DNA of 64,000 nt from Limanda limanda (GCF_963576545.1 NC_083648.1:9225739-9289738); one strand, 5' to 3'; positions 20,771 to 33,995 are shown, numbered from the stretch's first letter. Numbers and translations are program-made. The notes: a model not told the origin generated them from the letters alone.

Positions 20771-21708
20771 AGGAAATCAATTCGATCAGCACGTCACACT
20801 TCCTGGATCCACTTCACAGTAAAAACCATTAGTTTAATATTGATTCAAATAAATTAATCCGAAAACACATCATCACTACATGTGTCGTTTTGCCTCTGAC
20901 TTACTTGATTAACCTTCATAATTATAATTGGTAAATTTCATATTCATTATCCAAGGTTTTCTAAATTATTTATTTTTATCTTTTTTAAATTATGTTCATG
21001 ACCGATTGTCTACATTCTTCAAGCTTAATTTAGAGAAAATTCTATTCACTGCAGATTTCACTTTTTTTGAATAACTAATGACTTGACAGTGACAGACAGT
21101 GACACCTGAATAAATGATGTTGAAGCATGGACTCCATTATGGTCTGTTTTTTAATTGAATTAATCAATGTTTTATTTTTATTGCACCACATTTCACATGT
21201 TTATCACAATAATAAGCTATGTCAACAGGTTCATTAAAATTGCCTCTGATAAAGTGCTGACAACAGGCCATGGGTACAAAAGACATTTGGACGTGTCAAA
21301 GTAGGAAAAGAACACGTGTAAAAAAAAAAATAAAACTCAAAATTGTTAGCTACACCAGCAGTTTTACTCCTCTCTCAATATCAATATAAATATGTCCTGT
21401 GAAACAGTATTTTTGCACTTTTCCCTGTTTTAACAACACATGTTTTTCCATCAAATACTTGGACACAACAATTGCAAGAACTGAAATCAAACCTTGCCCT
21501 AAACTGAAACCTTTGCCCTAAAAACAAGTTTTCAATTCATGTCTGATAGAAAAAAAATTAAAATAAATAACATGTACAACTGAGAAACTATTCCATTTCT
21601 TTTCCCCCACTTTTACCAAGTATGCAAATCAACATCAACACATCATGCTTCCAAATATTTATGTTATGAAAGACAACGCTAAACACTTTCTCTTTGGTCT
21701 TGTTGACT

Positions 21709-23547
21709 TCATGTTGACACTCTTGAAGGAGGAGCTGGCTTGTGGAACCTGTTGATAACAGTCTCTGTCTGTGGCTCCTCCACACTCGCTGGTTGACTTC
21801 TGGCGCCTCCGGGTGGTCTTTTTGGGAAAGTAAAGATTTTTCCCTCTAACTGTACAGATGCCGGCTGAAAGGTTGCTCTGATCTGTCTTTGTTCACAATT
21901 GCTTTCGGTATGAATTGAGGAGAGAGCTGTCAAATGATGCTTACCAAGGGTGATGCCCTTCTCAAGATTACTGATTTTATATCTATCAATTCGACTGTTG
22001 CTCTTTCTGTCGCCGTTTCTTGCCGGACGGCTCCCAGTTTCAGACATGACTGAAGAATAAAAACTCCCAGCAGTCCTCTCCCTTCTCTCTTCATCATCTG
22101 CTGACACTGCACCACCCCCACAGGTACCTTTCCTTTGCCCATTTGAAGTCTCTGATTTCCCTCATGTTGACCGGGCCTGGTCAGTCCTGCTGTTGTGGTG
22201 ACGGCCTGCATCACTCACAGGGCTGAGTGCTGGAATGTGTGAGGGGGTAACACTGATGTGTCTTGAGCTGCTCTTCCTCTCCTTCTGTGGTAAATCATCT
22301 TCTCTGCTCAGGCTGCGATGGGATGGAAGTTGGGCTTCATGCACAGGGGAGTTCCTCTCAGCTTTTATTCTGAAACTAGGACTAGAAGTCGGGGGCGGCA
22401 GTGGACACCAGCACTGTGCTGCTCTGGAGAAAGATGGGGGTGGTGGTCGCTCCTAATTGTTGTCACGGTGCTGGTGATGTGACTGTTCACGTGATTGGAA
22501 GTCGTGAGTTTGTGGCAGATAGCAGGCCTGCTTGACACATTGGAGGCTGATGAGCTTCCATGAGTCCTGGACGCAGAAGTCTTGGTGGGAGGAGGTCCGG
22601 CTGGGGGCCTGGGCTGGCACAGTGAGGCAGGTGGATGTGGTCTTGGGACTGATGCAGTGTGGAACGCTTGTAGAGTCTCATCAGAGGCCTTATGTCCTGT
22701 TGTCCGTCTGGAGGAGAGGAATCAGAATGGAAATTAGAGTTATTCATTTGTTTGGGCTGATTAAACCGGCCTTTTCCAGGCTTTCATTCTAATTTTGTTT
22801 TTGGTTAGGCCTGCATGAATTCCCTTCCTTTTATTTCATTCTAATAAATTTAGAGGTTGTATTCAATTTGTTTTAAATTGCTTTTTCTCTGCTATACTCC
22901 ACAAGACTAACATCCCCTAAAAAGATCTGAACTTTGAAAACAAAATAGTTTGGGTTTTCCTCTGTACTTATGAAATAAGAACCATCTCTGAAATCAATTT
23001 GTCTGCTGCTGACTTAGAAAAGGTTATTCATGCCTTAATTTGATCCTGACCTAATTCATGCGTACATCTGTGACCTGCTGAGCCGATACGTACAAATGAG
23101 CACACTTGGGTCTGTAGAAGAAGCTCTTCTCAGAGTTCTGACTTATTTGCATGCAAGACTGTGTATTTGGTGTAATGTCATTTTTTACAATCTGCACAAT
23201 TTGAACAAGAGCTAGAAATGTAGCAATTCAAAGAGTCTTTTCATGGACTTGTTTGATTGTATCTCCTGGACAATCTTTTATTTATCATATTTATGTGAAT
23301 TAGCTTTTTTTACTGAATCCGGTTGGCTTTTGACAAAGACTATGTTACCATGTTTAGAAAGGTGCTAACAAGTTTTTCTTATTAAACTGAGCCTTTTCTG
23401 AGCGGTGGTTAACAACAAAACCTATAAACCTGAACCTGGTTTTCAGTTCCTTCCCAGGGAGAGAAGGCGAGGCCGGGGATGAAGCGCCAAGTGAAGAGGG
23501 GTAAAGCTCCAAGTCCATTTGGATTTCACCTCTTAAGTCTCTCAACT

Positions 23548-23587
<40 letters not shown>

Positions 23588-23777
23588 ACACAACATGACA
23601 AGAGACTATTAGCATACATTTTACATTTGTAAATCTATTTGCTGATCAACATGTTAAACCCTAATGTGCCGCCAGATGGCAGCAAACACCAACATGTCAT
23701 TATCTGGACTCACCTGTGAGGGAAGGTTCGGATTTCTCAAATTCACTTTTACTCCTGACTTTTTGATTAATATTTTT
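21709..23777 (-). pseudogene. Truncated, broken ccdc24 copy (unit A)
   Basis: Matches the last three coding exons of ccdc24 in unit B: exon 6-like 23777-23714, exon 7-like 23547-23436 and last exon 22707-21709. The five upstream exons are missing because unit A starts inside the gene. The last exon is disabled: a 1-nt deletion in the GGGGGC run near 22391-22397 shifts frame, and TGG has become TGA at 22164-22162 (Trp in unit B). The remaining C-terminal frame reads open to the same 'APPSRVST' end. No promoter is expected, so it is a duplication remnant. Confidence 0.85.
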
Positions 23778-23923
23778 CTGCAAGACACAGGGACAGAGAA
23801 AGAGTTTCTGTTAATCAGGAGTGCATGGGGTCAATGTTTTAAACATGTTCGCGAAAACACTAAAATAGCAAATAAGGAAAAATTATAAAAATAACAGTGG
23901 GTGAAAGAGGAAAGGAATGTTTG

Positions 23924-23927
<4 letters not shown>

Positions 23928-23999
<72 letters not shown>

Positions 24000-24010
24000 G
24001 TGTGTGTGTG
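23928..24010 (+). repeat. (GT)n microsatellite
   Basis: About 80 bp of GT with one GC interruption. Unit B has the matching tract at 45299-45360, shorter and with several CGs. Confidence 0.9.
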
Positions 24011-24531
24011 ACCACTAAACGATTGAGCAGCAGTGTTCCATCATATTTTGGCCTAAAAAATCTACATCCAGAGCAACAAAAACCATAGCTCACTCTCTTG
24101 CGCTCTTTCTTTTTCATGTGTTTGTGTGTGTGTGTCCATCGCTTGCAAAACCAAAGACCTGATTGTAAAGTCAGTCACATGTGTGTTGATTGTGAATAAC
24201 TGCCAGCCTCCTCTCCTCATTTTACACTTGTATAAATGCTAATTGAGAGTCTTTATAGCAACTGCAGACTAAATAATACATTACACAAACAAAAACACAC
24301 AAGCATGTGCGCGCACACACACACACAAACACACACACACACACACACACCCGCACACTCACACGCCTGTAGGCCTGTAGACTGACAGATAAAATATATA
24401 TTTTTGGTCTATTTTCCCGATGGGATTCAAACCCAAACCTCCTGGTGCTGTCTTTCAGAGCAGCAGTTGAAGTATGTGTGGTGTCTCTGACAGCAAAGTG
24501 ACTGAAATCCCAAACAGCTGTAAAACACACT

Positions 24532-24692
<161 letters not shown>

Positions 24693-24717
24693 ACACAAAC
24701 ATACATACATACATACA

Positions 24718-25813
24718 CAGTGTTGGGAAGGATACTTTCAAAACGTATTCCGTTACAGAATACAGAATACATGCCCAAAAATGTAATCTGTAACGTATTC
24801 CATTACATTAACTAATCTGAGTAACGTATTCTGAATACTTGGAATACTTCCGGTTTGTATTGCATTTTTTAAGTGTATGATTGCGGCGTTGTTCTCTCTC
24901 TCCGCCGATGCGGCGATCGCTTCGGCGTCGAGTCTATTTTTTGCGCTTGACGCGAGCGTATCGCTCTAGGAAACACACTGAAAAATGATTTTAAACGATA
25001 TTGATGACATTTTATATGATATAAATGATAAAGTATGCATCCCATAGTTTGTATTCCCCTTCTGAGTTTTAATTTTAATATTTTAACGATCACATTATTA
25101 AATGCCCCCCTCTGCCCATCCACTACAGACACACAAGCAGTCATAAAGATAAAAAGAGAGGGGGGGGGGGCGGAGAATACGTCATTTACCCTCGACACCC
25201 GACATTGAACGGAGCAAACAGCGGAGAAGTTCTTGAAGATAGATGACATTAAATTGGGACGCTGTTGCAGTTAATGTTGGAGAAACAAGTGACTATATGC
25301 TTTTATACTACTGGGTCAACGGGTGATATTATTAGCGCTGCCCGGCGCTTCAGCGTCCGGTGTGAACCCGGCGTGCCTCGCTGGCCTCCTGCAGAGCCAT
25401 GACAGCGGAGCTCTGGAAGCGCAGGTCGGTCTTCTCTCACCAGGCGCTGGAAGGGCAGCTTGCCGATCAGCAGCTCCGTAGATTTCTGGTAGCGACGGAA
25501 CTCTCTCAGAGCCTCGGTCCCGGGCCTGTGTCCCGAGCCGGTAGCGGTGAGGCTCTTTCACGCCGCCGGGGGCCCGGGCGCTCTTACGGCAGCCCTGGTC
25601 TCCAGCTGCTTCCTGGGGGCTTTGCCGCCGGTGGATTTACGAGAGAGTGAATAAACTCGAGAAGTACCATCATGTAATCCACTGATTTCAACAATGTAAC
25701 TGTATTCTGAATACCATCTATTTATTTTGTAACTGTAACGGAATACAGTTACTCATAATTTGTATTCTAAATACGTAACGCCGTTACATGTATTCCGTTA
25801 CTCCCCAACACTG
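24718..25813. mobile_element. hAT-like element carrying a histone H3 fragment
   Basis: The ends CAGTGTTGGG and CCCCAACACTG are inverted, with more extended terminal similarity based on 'AACGTATTCCGTTAC' and 'GTAACGGAATAC'. Flanks are an 8-bp direct repeat TACATACA (24710-24717 and 25814-25821). Unit B has the empty site ('ACATACATACACAAAATGG'). CAG..CTG ends plus an 8-bp duplication fit the hAT superfamily. No transposase is seen. The middle holds a GC-rich piece of a histone H3 gene (25388-25643). Confidence 0.8.
25388..25643 (-). pseudogene. Captured histone H3 fragment inside a transposon
   Basis: On the minus strand the text begins 'RKSTGGKAPRKQLETRAA', then 'VKEPHRYR', '[20 protein letters not shown]', and ends '[17 protein letters not shown]'. 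That is the order of histone H3 from residue 8 to about 95. It has no start codon, carries internal indels (a short loss between 'LVRE' and 'KTDL', shifts around the 'APGGV' part) and changes at conserved positions, so it is not a working gene. It is GC-rich, unlike the rest of the element. Confidence 0.82.
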
Positions 25814-27953
25814 TACATACACAACATGGAAATAGGCTTTGTGGTCCATGTGGGGTTTGAATCCATTACCAAGGCACTGACTTTCTGATATTTTAGAAAA
25901 GATTGTATATTGCTGTCATTTCTCCCTTACATGAGATTCTAAAACCAGAATCCGCCCACGACACAGCGTACACACACAGAACTTCCCCCTTCAGCTCATG
26001 CAAAACCAGAAATCCTGCTTGCCAATCCTGCTACATAATCCATCTGAAACTGGCTGCTGGTGGTGGAGGCCATGTTTTTATCATCTTAGGTTAAAATCTT
26101 CTGTTGTATCCTGGGAACATGCTTGCTCTAGGCTGGTTTCTTCACATGGATATGCAAGTTGCAACAGCTCGATTATTGAAGATTATAGGTCGACATCTGC
26201 GGCGTCTTGTGTAAAGGTCGGTATAATGAAGTTACCTGGGAGATGCAGTGTCTCTAAACCAGCAAAAGCTAAACGATATCACAATGTTGGAATAATACAG
26301 TAAAAACTGAGAGCAAGAATATCACAATAGAAATACAATGGCACTCAATAGAGCCCACACCTCTGCCAACTCCCAACAGTCCTTTTAAATTCAATCAAGC
26401 CGCACTAAATAAAACACACTTTTAGATATCAGTTCCCTAAATGTGCCTGGTTTTCTTTTTCATCGAGACACATGAATTATCCACTGAAAATGGTTAAAAT
26501 CTCGCAAAAAAATTCCTGGATCCTTCCCTTATTGTGTAATCTTTCTTACAAACAAACAAACCAACAGATTTATTAAATTGTTAAATGTGAGGACACTTAT
26601 TTTGAAGCCGACTGAGTCTCTTCTTGTTATCAGGACGTGACGTTGAACAGAATCTTTGGCTATGATTGGTTGGTTACTCACCCATTATAATATAGCAGTC
26701 AAAATCATGACATTTCTAAAACTCCATTATTTCAGAGCTTATTGCAGGAAACATTTTAAGGCACAGATGAAATGATACAACATTGGTTTTATAAGTAAAG
26801 GTTAAATTGTCTCTATTTTGTCTTTGCTTTAAAAGTATAATTATTAGATGTATTGTAAAAAATCCAATTTCTCATCTAAGATCAGTCATGACTGAAAATA
26901 TTCAAAAGTAAGCTTCATGTGTCTACACAACTATTACAATTATAGTATTAAAACTAGATATTGATGGTCAAACAGTAAAAGTTTTTCAGTTCATATTAGT
27001 TCAGCTGAGTTGACGCTACATGTATGAAAATAAATCCTGGTTGTGAGTACCATTAGTCGCATGTTAAAATGTCTTATCTCTATATAAAAGTTAAGTGAAA
27101 ATATTCTTTACTGTAAAATAGAAGAAAGGCCGTGTCCTTTTTATATGGTTTATTGTTGTGTAATCACCATCAAGACAAACTTAACAAACTTTTATTCACC
27201 ACTCTAAAAGGTAACATTTTCAGCAATGTCACAGAGTATAGGAGGAACTACCAAACTGGAGAACAATCATCAGTCAGCAGAGGAACTAACATGACTTTGA
27301 TTGTCCAAACAATGCTTACTTAGGACATTACTATAACTGCAACAACTGAAGATTCACTTTATACCCACTAAGAAGCTACATGACATTTATTAGACTGGTA
27401 TATAATTTTCTAGAACTGCATCCACTTAACCAATTATGTCAATTCAAACTATGGAAAACTTTTTAGATTGAATAAAACACTTAACAAACTTTTATTCACC
27501 ACTCCAAAAGGTAACATTTTCAGCAATGTCACAGAGTATAGGAGGAACTAATAAACTGGAGAACAATCATCAGACAGCAGAGGAACTAACATGACTATGA
27601 TTGTCCATACAATGCTTACTTAGGACATTACTATAACTGCAACAACTGAAGATTCACTTTATACCCACTAAGAAACACTTAGAAGCTACATGACATTCAT
27701 TAGACTGGTATATAAGTTTCTAGAACTGCATCCACTTAACCAATTATGTAAATTCAAACTATGGAAAACTTTTTAGAAGGAATAAAACACTGACAGGCTT
27801 TTGGTCAGGTCCTTTACAGAGATTATATTGTGCAAACATACTAAACATTTTTCCTTTTAAGTCCCTGAAAATTTGAGGGAAAATCTATCATCAATAAGGT
27901 CTCATGTACATTAAACACAGGTCGAACAACCGTGATAATGATGATTGACACAT

Positions 27954-28337
27954 TCACTGAATTTGACGAGATCGATGATCCGTCACCATTTTCTTCATGT
28001 CCCAGTCGGCTCTTAAGTAGCAAAGATCAAGGTCGTGTCCTGGGCCAGCCATCGGGTCATACTGGTGTCTGCAAGAGTGTTTACAATCAACTGTGAAAAT
28101 ACAATATATGGCAATGGAGCAGATGAGATGAAGTTGAGATTTACTGTGGGGAGATGGTAGTTATGCAGGTAATTATTGCCATCAGTAGTAGATTAACTTG
28201 AGTTTGAGGTGTTCTTCGATGGCTATGCGTTCATACACAGTGCCGTACACCGTTTTCACGGGATCAATAAACATCTTATTGGTGAGTGGACAGATTAGAT
28301 GTTGGGGTATGAACTGCTGCACATGATCCACCAAATT
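27954..28337 (-). CDS. Copy B U-box exons with altered splice donor
   Basis: Exons about 28337-28198 and 28068-27954. The U-box text is kept, but the donor has changed: copy A has CTCAAACA|gtgagt, copy B reads CTCAAACTCAAGTTAATC. A weak GT (AA|gttaat at 28198) would keep phase and add one residue; without splicing the frame ends soon after at 'KLIYY'. The last exon is intact up to the same TGA. Confidence 0.65.
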
Positions 28338-28452
28338 CTTTCAAATAAAAGAAAGAGACAAGACATTAAAGAGTGTGTCAAGACACCACATATGTTGATG
28401 TTATATGAAAAGTAGGAATACTCCACAACTTTGAATATCTTAGTTCACTCAC

Positions 28453-29418
28453 CTTCTCCATGTCATCCAGTGACTTTCCTGCATTTAGCTCAGTGTATTT
28501 CTTTGCTTCCAGCAGATACTTCTGACGGTTTGTCAGGAACTCTTCAGCCAAAATGCTTCAAAAAGAAGTTTGATATCACATCAGATATCTCAAATCTCCA
28601 AGCACCTTTCTAGTTTCTCAATCTGCATAACTCACCTGTCCAGTGGATCATCAGGCTCAGGGATGATGAGCAGTCCATACACAGCATCAAAGATGTCTCT
28701 GATGGTAATGTGAGCATTGTAGCTGCGGTCAAAAATGCTGTGGCAGATGCGGCCCACGCTGTTGATGTTGCAATGATACACCTGCCATCCTGTTAAGGAA
28801 ATCTTGCAAGCAAAACGTGTACAGTCTATACAATCACTTCAATTGCCGTCATAAAATGAGACACACACACACGCACACATACACAGACCCACAGCTGAAG
28901 GCAGCTTTGCTGTGGAAGCCTGTAATCCCTTTTCAGGGATGTGTTCGTGTTTTGGCAGGATACTCGTGTGACAAATCGAACAAGTGGAGGCTTCACTGGG
29001 TATTCAGGACCAAACTGGCAGTACAGCTCAAACACTCCTTTCTCATAGGGCGTGTCAGGAGGGCCCTGCATGAGAATCCTCCAAAATGCTGAAGAGATAA
29101 AAAAGATTATAGAAAAAGACTACACTTTACATTTGAATCATAGGTGGTCCCTTCATGACTATACAGACTGAACACTATCCTGTTCAGCAATTCACATGTT
29201 AGCTGTCATGAGCACAATGAGGGTCAACCACAAGTTAAATATCCAGCTTTGTGGAAACAAACAAGAGACAGCGCCACCTACTGAAGTCTGACTCTGATGT
29301 GAAGACTCTGAAGAAGGGATGAGGGTCACAGTGCAGGCTCTTCAGCTCCTCCAGGACACGTCTGTCCTTTTCCATGAAGCGCTTATCCTTCGCCTCCCGA
29401 AGCTTCTTTTTCAAAGCA
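28453..29418 (-). CDS. Copy B E2 (UBC) exons
   Basis: Exons 29418-29282, 29088-28964, 28781-28636 and 28555-28453. Catalytic text '[16 protein letters not shown]' is identical to copy A, and the preceding turn reads '[13 protein letters not shown]' and 'YPVKPPLVRF', closer to the general E2 consensus than copy A's 'PPHTPY' and 'YPVTPP'. All phases match. They lie downstream of the copy B frameshift. Confidence 0.78.
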
Positions 29419-29928
29419 CTGTTTTGAAGAATTAATATATCAAATGTAATGCTTTCATCTTAAAAGGTCTTACATCATTGTTAATGTTAACATATCACAA
29501 GGTTCAGAGGGGCATGTTTGGCTTGGGGGTGTGAAATGCTTTGGTTTACATTTTGTCTGCAAACAATCAACAACAAAGTGTGTCTGTGCAAGTTTGATAC
29601 TTCGTTAATCATTTGATTTCAGTTGACAAAAATATATATGTATATATGTAAAAATATTAATCTTAATCGGAGAAAACAAGTTATTTGCAGAATTTTTTTT
29701 CAGTTCTAGGAAATTGTGGTAAGGATATTTCACCGTTCTAGGATTGTAGCAGCAAAACTTCCAAGACATCCACAGTCGATGGTAAAGACAAAGACAATTT
29801 AATAAAGACCAAATTGTTGTCAATCTTTTTGTTTTTTTACTTATTATACTTATCAAGAAAGGTCACAATATCTTTACTTGATCAGGTTTATTATCAGTAT
29901 CCAGAGGATGTTTGTTTCTATCTCTCAC

Positions 29929-31270
29929 CTCTCTGTCCCGGTCACTTTGTTGCTTAGCTGGGTTGGCAAGGATGTATCTGGATACTCATCATATCCGGTG
30001 GTTGCAAAGATACTCTTTAAAGTATGCTATAACAGGGATTAACAGGTATACAATCAATGAAGATACGATGACAAGTTGTAAGGTTGATTTGTTTAATTTA
30101 GAGTATTTTTCATACGGCCACTGACCTCACTGACAGACGACGCGTCAAGTTTTTTCTTTGGTTTCCTCTGCTCCAAAGACAGGACTGTCTCGATCTCGAA
30201 GAGTTTCAAACCCTCTTTGATTGTCTGTGGTTTGAAACAGCAGCCGCCTGGAGGCAAAATGCACGTGTGGTATAAAGATGCATTGAATAGCTGAGTGAGT
30301 GTTAAAGTCAGGGCTGGCAGTGGTGGTTTAGAAAATGTGACTATTAATTATTGTTGGCTTCACTGAGGAGGTGATGACTGTCTGTCTGTAGGGTTAGGGT
30401 TTCCTCAACCCTCAATACTCAGCTGAGTATGAAAGCCTACCTGTTGCATTGCTGATTCCATGCAGCATATTGTTCTCCACATTTCCAAGAAGGATTGAAT
30501 CCACAACGATGTCAGATTTTAACAGCTTGGCTGTAATGGCAACTGGCTCCATTGAGGATCTGTGGAAAGAGGAAAACGTTCAGTATACAGTATAAGACAA
30601 TAAAATGAACCGATGACAACATTTATTAACAAATTTACTTAAAGTTATTCTGTGAAATATGTGTATTAGTATGGTTGATCCTAGCCCCTAACCATTTAGA
30701 AACAATGAGAGATTACAGAATCAACAATGTTATAGCTGGCTGGCAATTACAAATTAGCATCAGTCAACGCCTGCTCATCACATTAGAACATAGAAGGACT
30801 TTTACCCAGAATCATTTCCATCAGTAAGGCAGATGATGCGAAGTCGACAATCTGGAAACTTCGTCTTGACCTTTTCCAACTCGGACAAGCCCCGTCGTAG
30901 GGCATCATACAGCAGAGTGCATCCATTCGGTTGAAGGATACGGATGAACTCCTACAAATGAAAAGAAAAACTCTTAATATTTGAACATTTGTTACTGGGT
31001 ACACAACATTAAAAATGAGATGCAACTATTCCTAGAAAGAACCCTCCTTTGCCTCTGATTTTTTACCTTGAACTTTTCCAGGTTTTCAGTAAATGTGTGT
31101 AGAGTTTTCACCATTGAGTCAAAATTCACGAGACCAATGACATGATGGAAATCATAAGCCATGCTTCTTGATGCAAAGTTGTCAAAAAGCTCCTTCACAG
31201 CATTTATTTTCTTTATCCCTGCATTTCCATAGCACTCTTCATCCATGGATGAGCTTGTATCTATCAGGAC
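29929..31270 (-). CDS. Copy B vWA exons
   Basis: Exons 31270-31067, 30951-30806, 30559-30441, 30247-30126 and 30014-29929. MIDAS residues are all kept: DTSSS, 'NGCTLLYDAL', 'CLTDGND'. The exon at 30247-30126 has an A6 run (copy A: A8), so it reads 'KKKLDASSVSE', and the next exon starts 2 nt earlier (AG|AGTATC) so that '[13 protein letters not shown]' stays in frame. They lie downstream of the frameshift and are reached only if an internal start or a repaired frame is used. Confidence 0.72.
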
Positions 31271-31288
31271 CTGATGAAAATAAAAAAA

Positions 31289-31708
31289 CATTAACAATAT
31301 TTTCAAATCGAGATACTTTAGCATGCCTGTACACTGTTTACACTACACTCAGTGACGTAGAGATCTAATACCAACAGACCAGAAATGGTGATCACATGCG
31401 ACTACAACTGTCAAAAGATGTTATACAGTCTTGTGTGTGCATGAACAATTACACCACCGTTTGTGATAACAACCCCTCCTCCGTCACTAGCTGCCGTTTT
31501 CATAAATTTGTGTGGGAGGTCCCTCCCATTCGGCCACATAGCCTAAATGCAGACCATCGAGGTGAGTAGTGCTGATTATTTTTTTCACACTCAACTTTTT
31601 TACAGTTTTACAAAAGAACTGATGCCCTCAAAAGAGCAAGGATGACGATGGACGTTTGCAAAAGGAGACACAGCAAAAATTAAATTAACAAATATAAAAT
31701 AAGGGTGC
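31289..31708. mobile_element. Unclassified 420-bp insert, unit B only
   Basis: Unit A has 'AAAAAACAAATTCACAG' where unit B has about 420 extra bases in the intron just upstream of the first vWA exon. No inverted ends or tail are clear. On the plus strand 'ATGCAGACCATCGAG' is followed by a good gtgagt donor, so it may contain part of an exon from elsewhere. Family unknown. Confidence 0.5.
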
Positions 31709-32139
31709 AAACAAATTCACATAATAAACAAAAGATATTGATAGGGTGTTTTGTATTGTCTCAAGTGAATTTGGATTTTTTCTCTGTTCATGCTTAAAAG
31801 TGTTTTCTAAATTTTAAAAAGGCAGTGTTTTACCAGTATGGCTTCCTTTGGAGTCCTAGTTGTGACAAATGACCCATCTTCTCTATGGTCACCAGTGCTG
31901 TGTTGGATGTCAAAATAAATAAAAATAAAAAAGGGGTTAAACATTTTTCTATGTAGTTTTACATTTAGATTGCCAGTTTCATACAGGACAGACAGAAATA
32001 CTAATACTTTTGATGACAGTTGGTTTAATTATACAGCAATGAAGTGTTGTGAAAGATTGTGGAAGCTGCACTGTATAAGACAATTAGGAACTCATGTTGT
32101 ATTATCTTAAAGGAATAGAAGTACTGCAAGTATTCCTCC

Positions 32140-32650
32140 ACCAACCAGTGTAGTTCCTTCGTATATTTTTACAGATTCATAAAAGGTCCCAATAGACTTT
32201 GCCTTTGACAACTGAAACATAATCGCTTCATCATTGAGTCCAAGTGACAACTGATAAAAAGTTGAAGACATTCCCTCAAGTAGTGTTGATATCAAATTTC
32301 AAGAGGCAAACATTTTTTGAGGCCACTGTGACCTTGACCGTTGACCTCCAGGCACCAAAATCTAATCTGTTCATCTTTGAGGAAATTCCCTCAAGGCATT
32401 CTTGACATATTGAATTCACAGGAATGGGGTGGACAGATAACCTGAAAAACATAACTATACCTTGAATAAAATTTTAAACTAATAATTTAGTAGCACTTAA
32501 ATAGCACTTACTTAAAGCACTTTTAGTTTTGCTTTTTGGAAGATATTGTACTTTCAAGATTATTGTTGTTCTGGGTTTGTGCCCTCATGGTTGAATGCAC
32601 TTATTGTAAGTCACTTTGGATAAAAGCGTCAGCTAAATGCAATGTAATAA
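32140..32650. repeat. Dispersed fish repeats in copy B intron
   Basis: Counterpart of 6300-6815 in unit A: the 'GTGACCTTGACCGTTGACC' repeat followed by the 'GTCACTTTGGATAAAAGCG' SINE/L2 tail. Present in both units, so older than the duplication. Confidence 0.7.
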
Positions 32651-33629
32651 TTTATACTTATTTCATTTTGGTTGTTTATATGCACGCTGTAATTCGGATG
32701 CTTACATGGCCGCCAGTACATTCACATCCACTTCAAAGCTCTTGCCATCCAGACAGTTGTGAACCATGATCATATCTGTGGATCCTTTGCTTTTATACAG
32801 ATAAACACCAAGGTTATCTGCAAAGAGAAAAGAAGCACATCAAGAGCATGACACCTTTTTGAAACATGTTAAAAGGGAGGGTTATAAAGACTGATTTAAT
32901 TGGCTACCTTCACTCAGCAGAACAAGGGAGACCTCATTCTCTCCAAGCTTCTTCAGATGCAGGGGTGGGGTCACATTGAGATGAGGGAAAGACTTCAATC
33001 TTTCAACCATTTCTCCAAAAGTCAACTGTTCATTGACCTGAAAGCTGTCATGTGATTGCTTATTGTAGACATTAATCGATGAAGCATAACCATATGTCTC
33101 AAACAAAACATTTGTTAAATGTATTTTGAAAACAAAGCACTGAAATACTTAATAAGAGGCTTTCAAGTTTGTATTTATATGCATTTTTTCGTACAGTATA
33201 GAAAAAGAACTGCAACTAATTCATGGCTGATAACCATCTTTAAATCACATACAGAATAAAACAAAATAAATGTTTAATTTCAGTAGTTTAATGGAAAGTA
33301 AAAAGTTGATGGTACATACTTCTGACCGGTTGTCTTTTCACTACTAATCCAGAGACTATAGGTCTTAATGAAAGGAGGCAAGCTGAGCAGGATTTTCTCA
33401 ATGTCAGTGGCTCTCTGTAATGAGGTCTCTCGCAAAATCTTTTCTGTGCAGTTTGGAATTTTCACCCCATCTAATAACAAATACAGAACATGAAATCAAG
33501 CAAAAAAATAACACCATTCACTACAAAAACACACATTTTCACAAAAGTAAATACAAATGCTTGTGCAAAGTTCATGCCAAACTATTCAAGACTTTTAAAA
33601 ACTACAAATAAAGCTTTCAATAAACACGT

Positions 33630-33995
33630 TTTTTGAAGCCACCATGACCGATGCCTTGACCACTGAAATCTATTTAGGTCATCCTTGATCTAAGTGAATG
33701 TTTGTGCCAGATTTGACGACCTTCCCCTCAAACTGATCTTAAGATAATTAGGTTCAAGAAAAATCTAAACATACTTTGTGAAGCCAACGTGACCTTAGCC
33801 TTTGGCTACCAAAATTAAGTGAGTTAAATCATTGACTCAAAGTGAGTGTTTGTGCCAAGTGTCAAAGGATTCCTTGATGGTGTTCCAGAGATATCACCTT
33901 CACAATGCAAACATTTATTTGAGGAAATTCGCTCAAGGCATTCTTGAGATATCGCATTCATGAGAATGGGACGGACAAACAAAAACTAAATAGTT
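33630..33995. repeat. Dispersed 'CTTGACC' repeat, uninterrupted in unit B
   Basis: Two adjoining copies of the repeat that in unit A is split by the 7944-8500 retroposon. It shows the empty site for that insertion near 33780. Confidence 0.7.

Noticed and set aside
25316..25650. Frames of 81 and 83 aa
   Set aside because: Wrong-frame readings of the degraded histone H3 piece, not genes.
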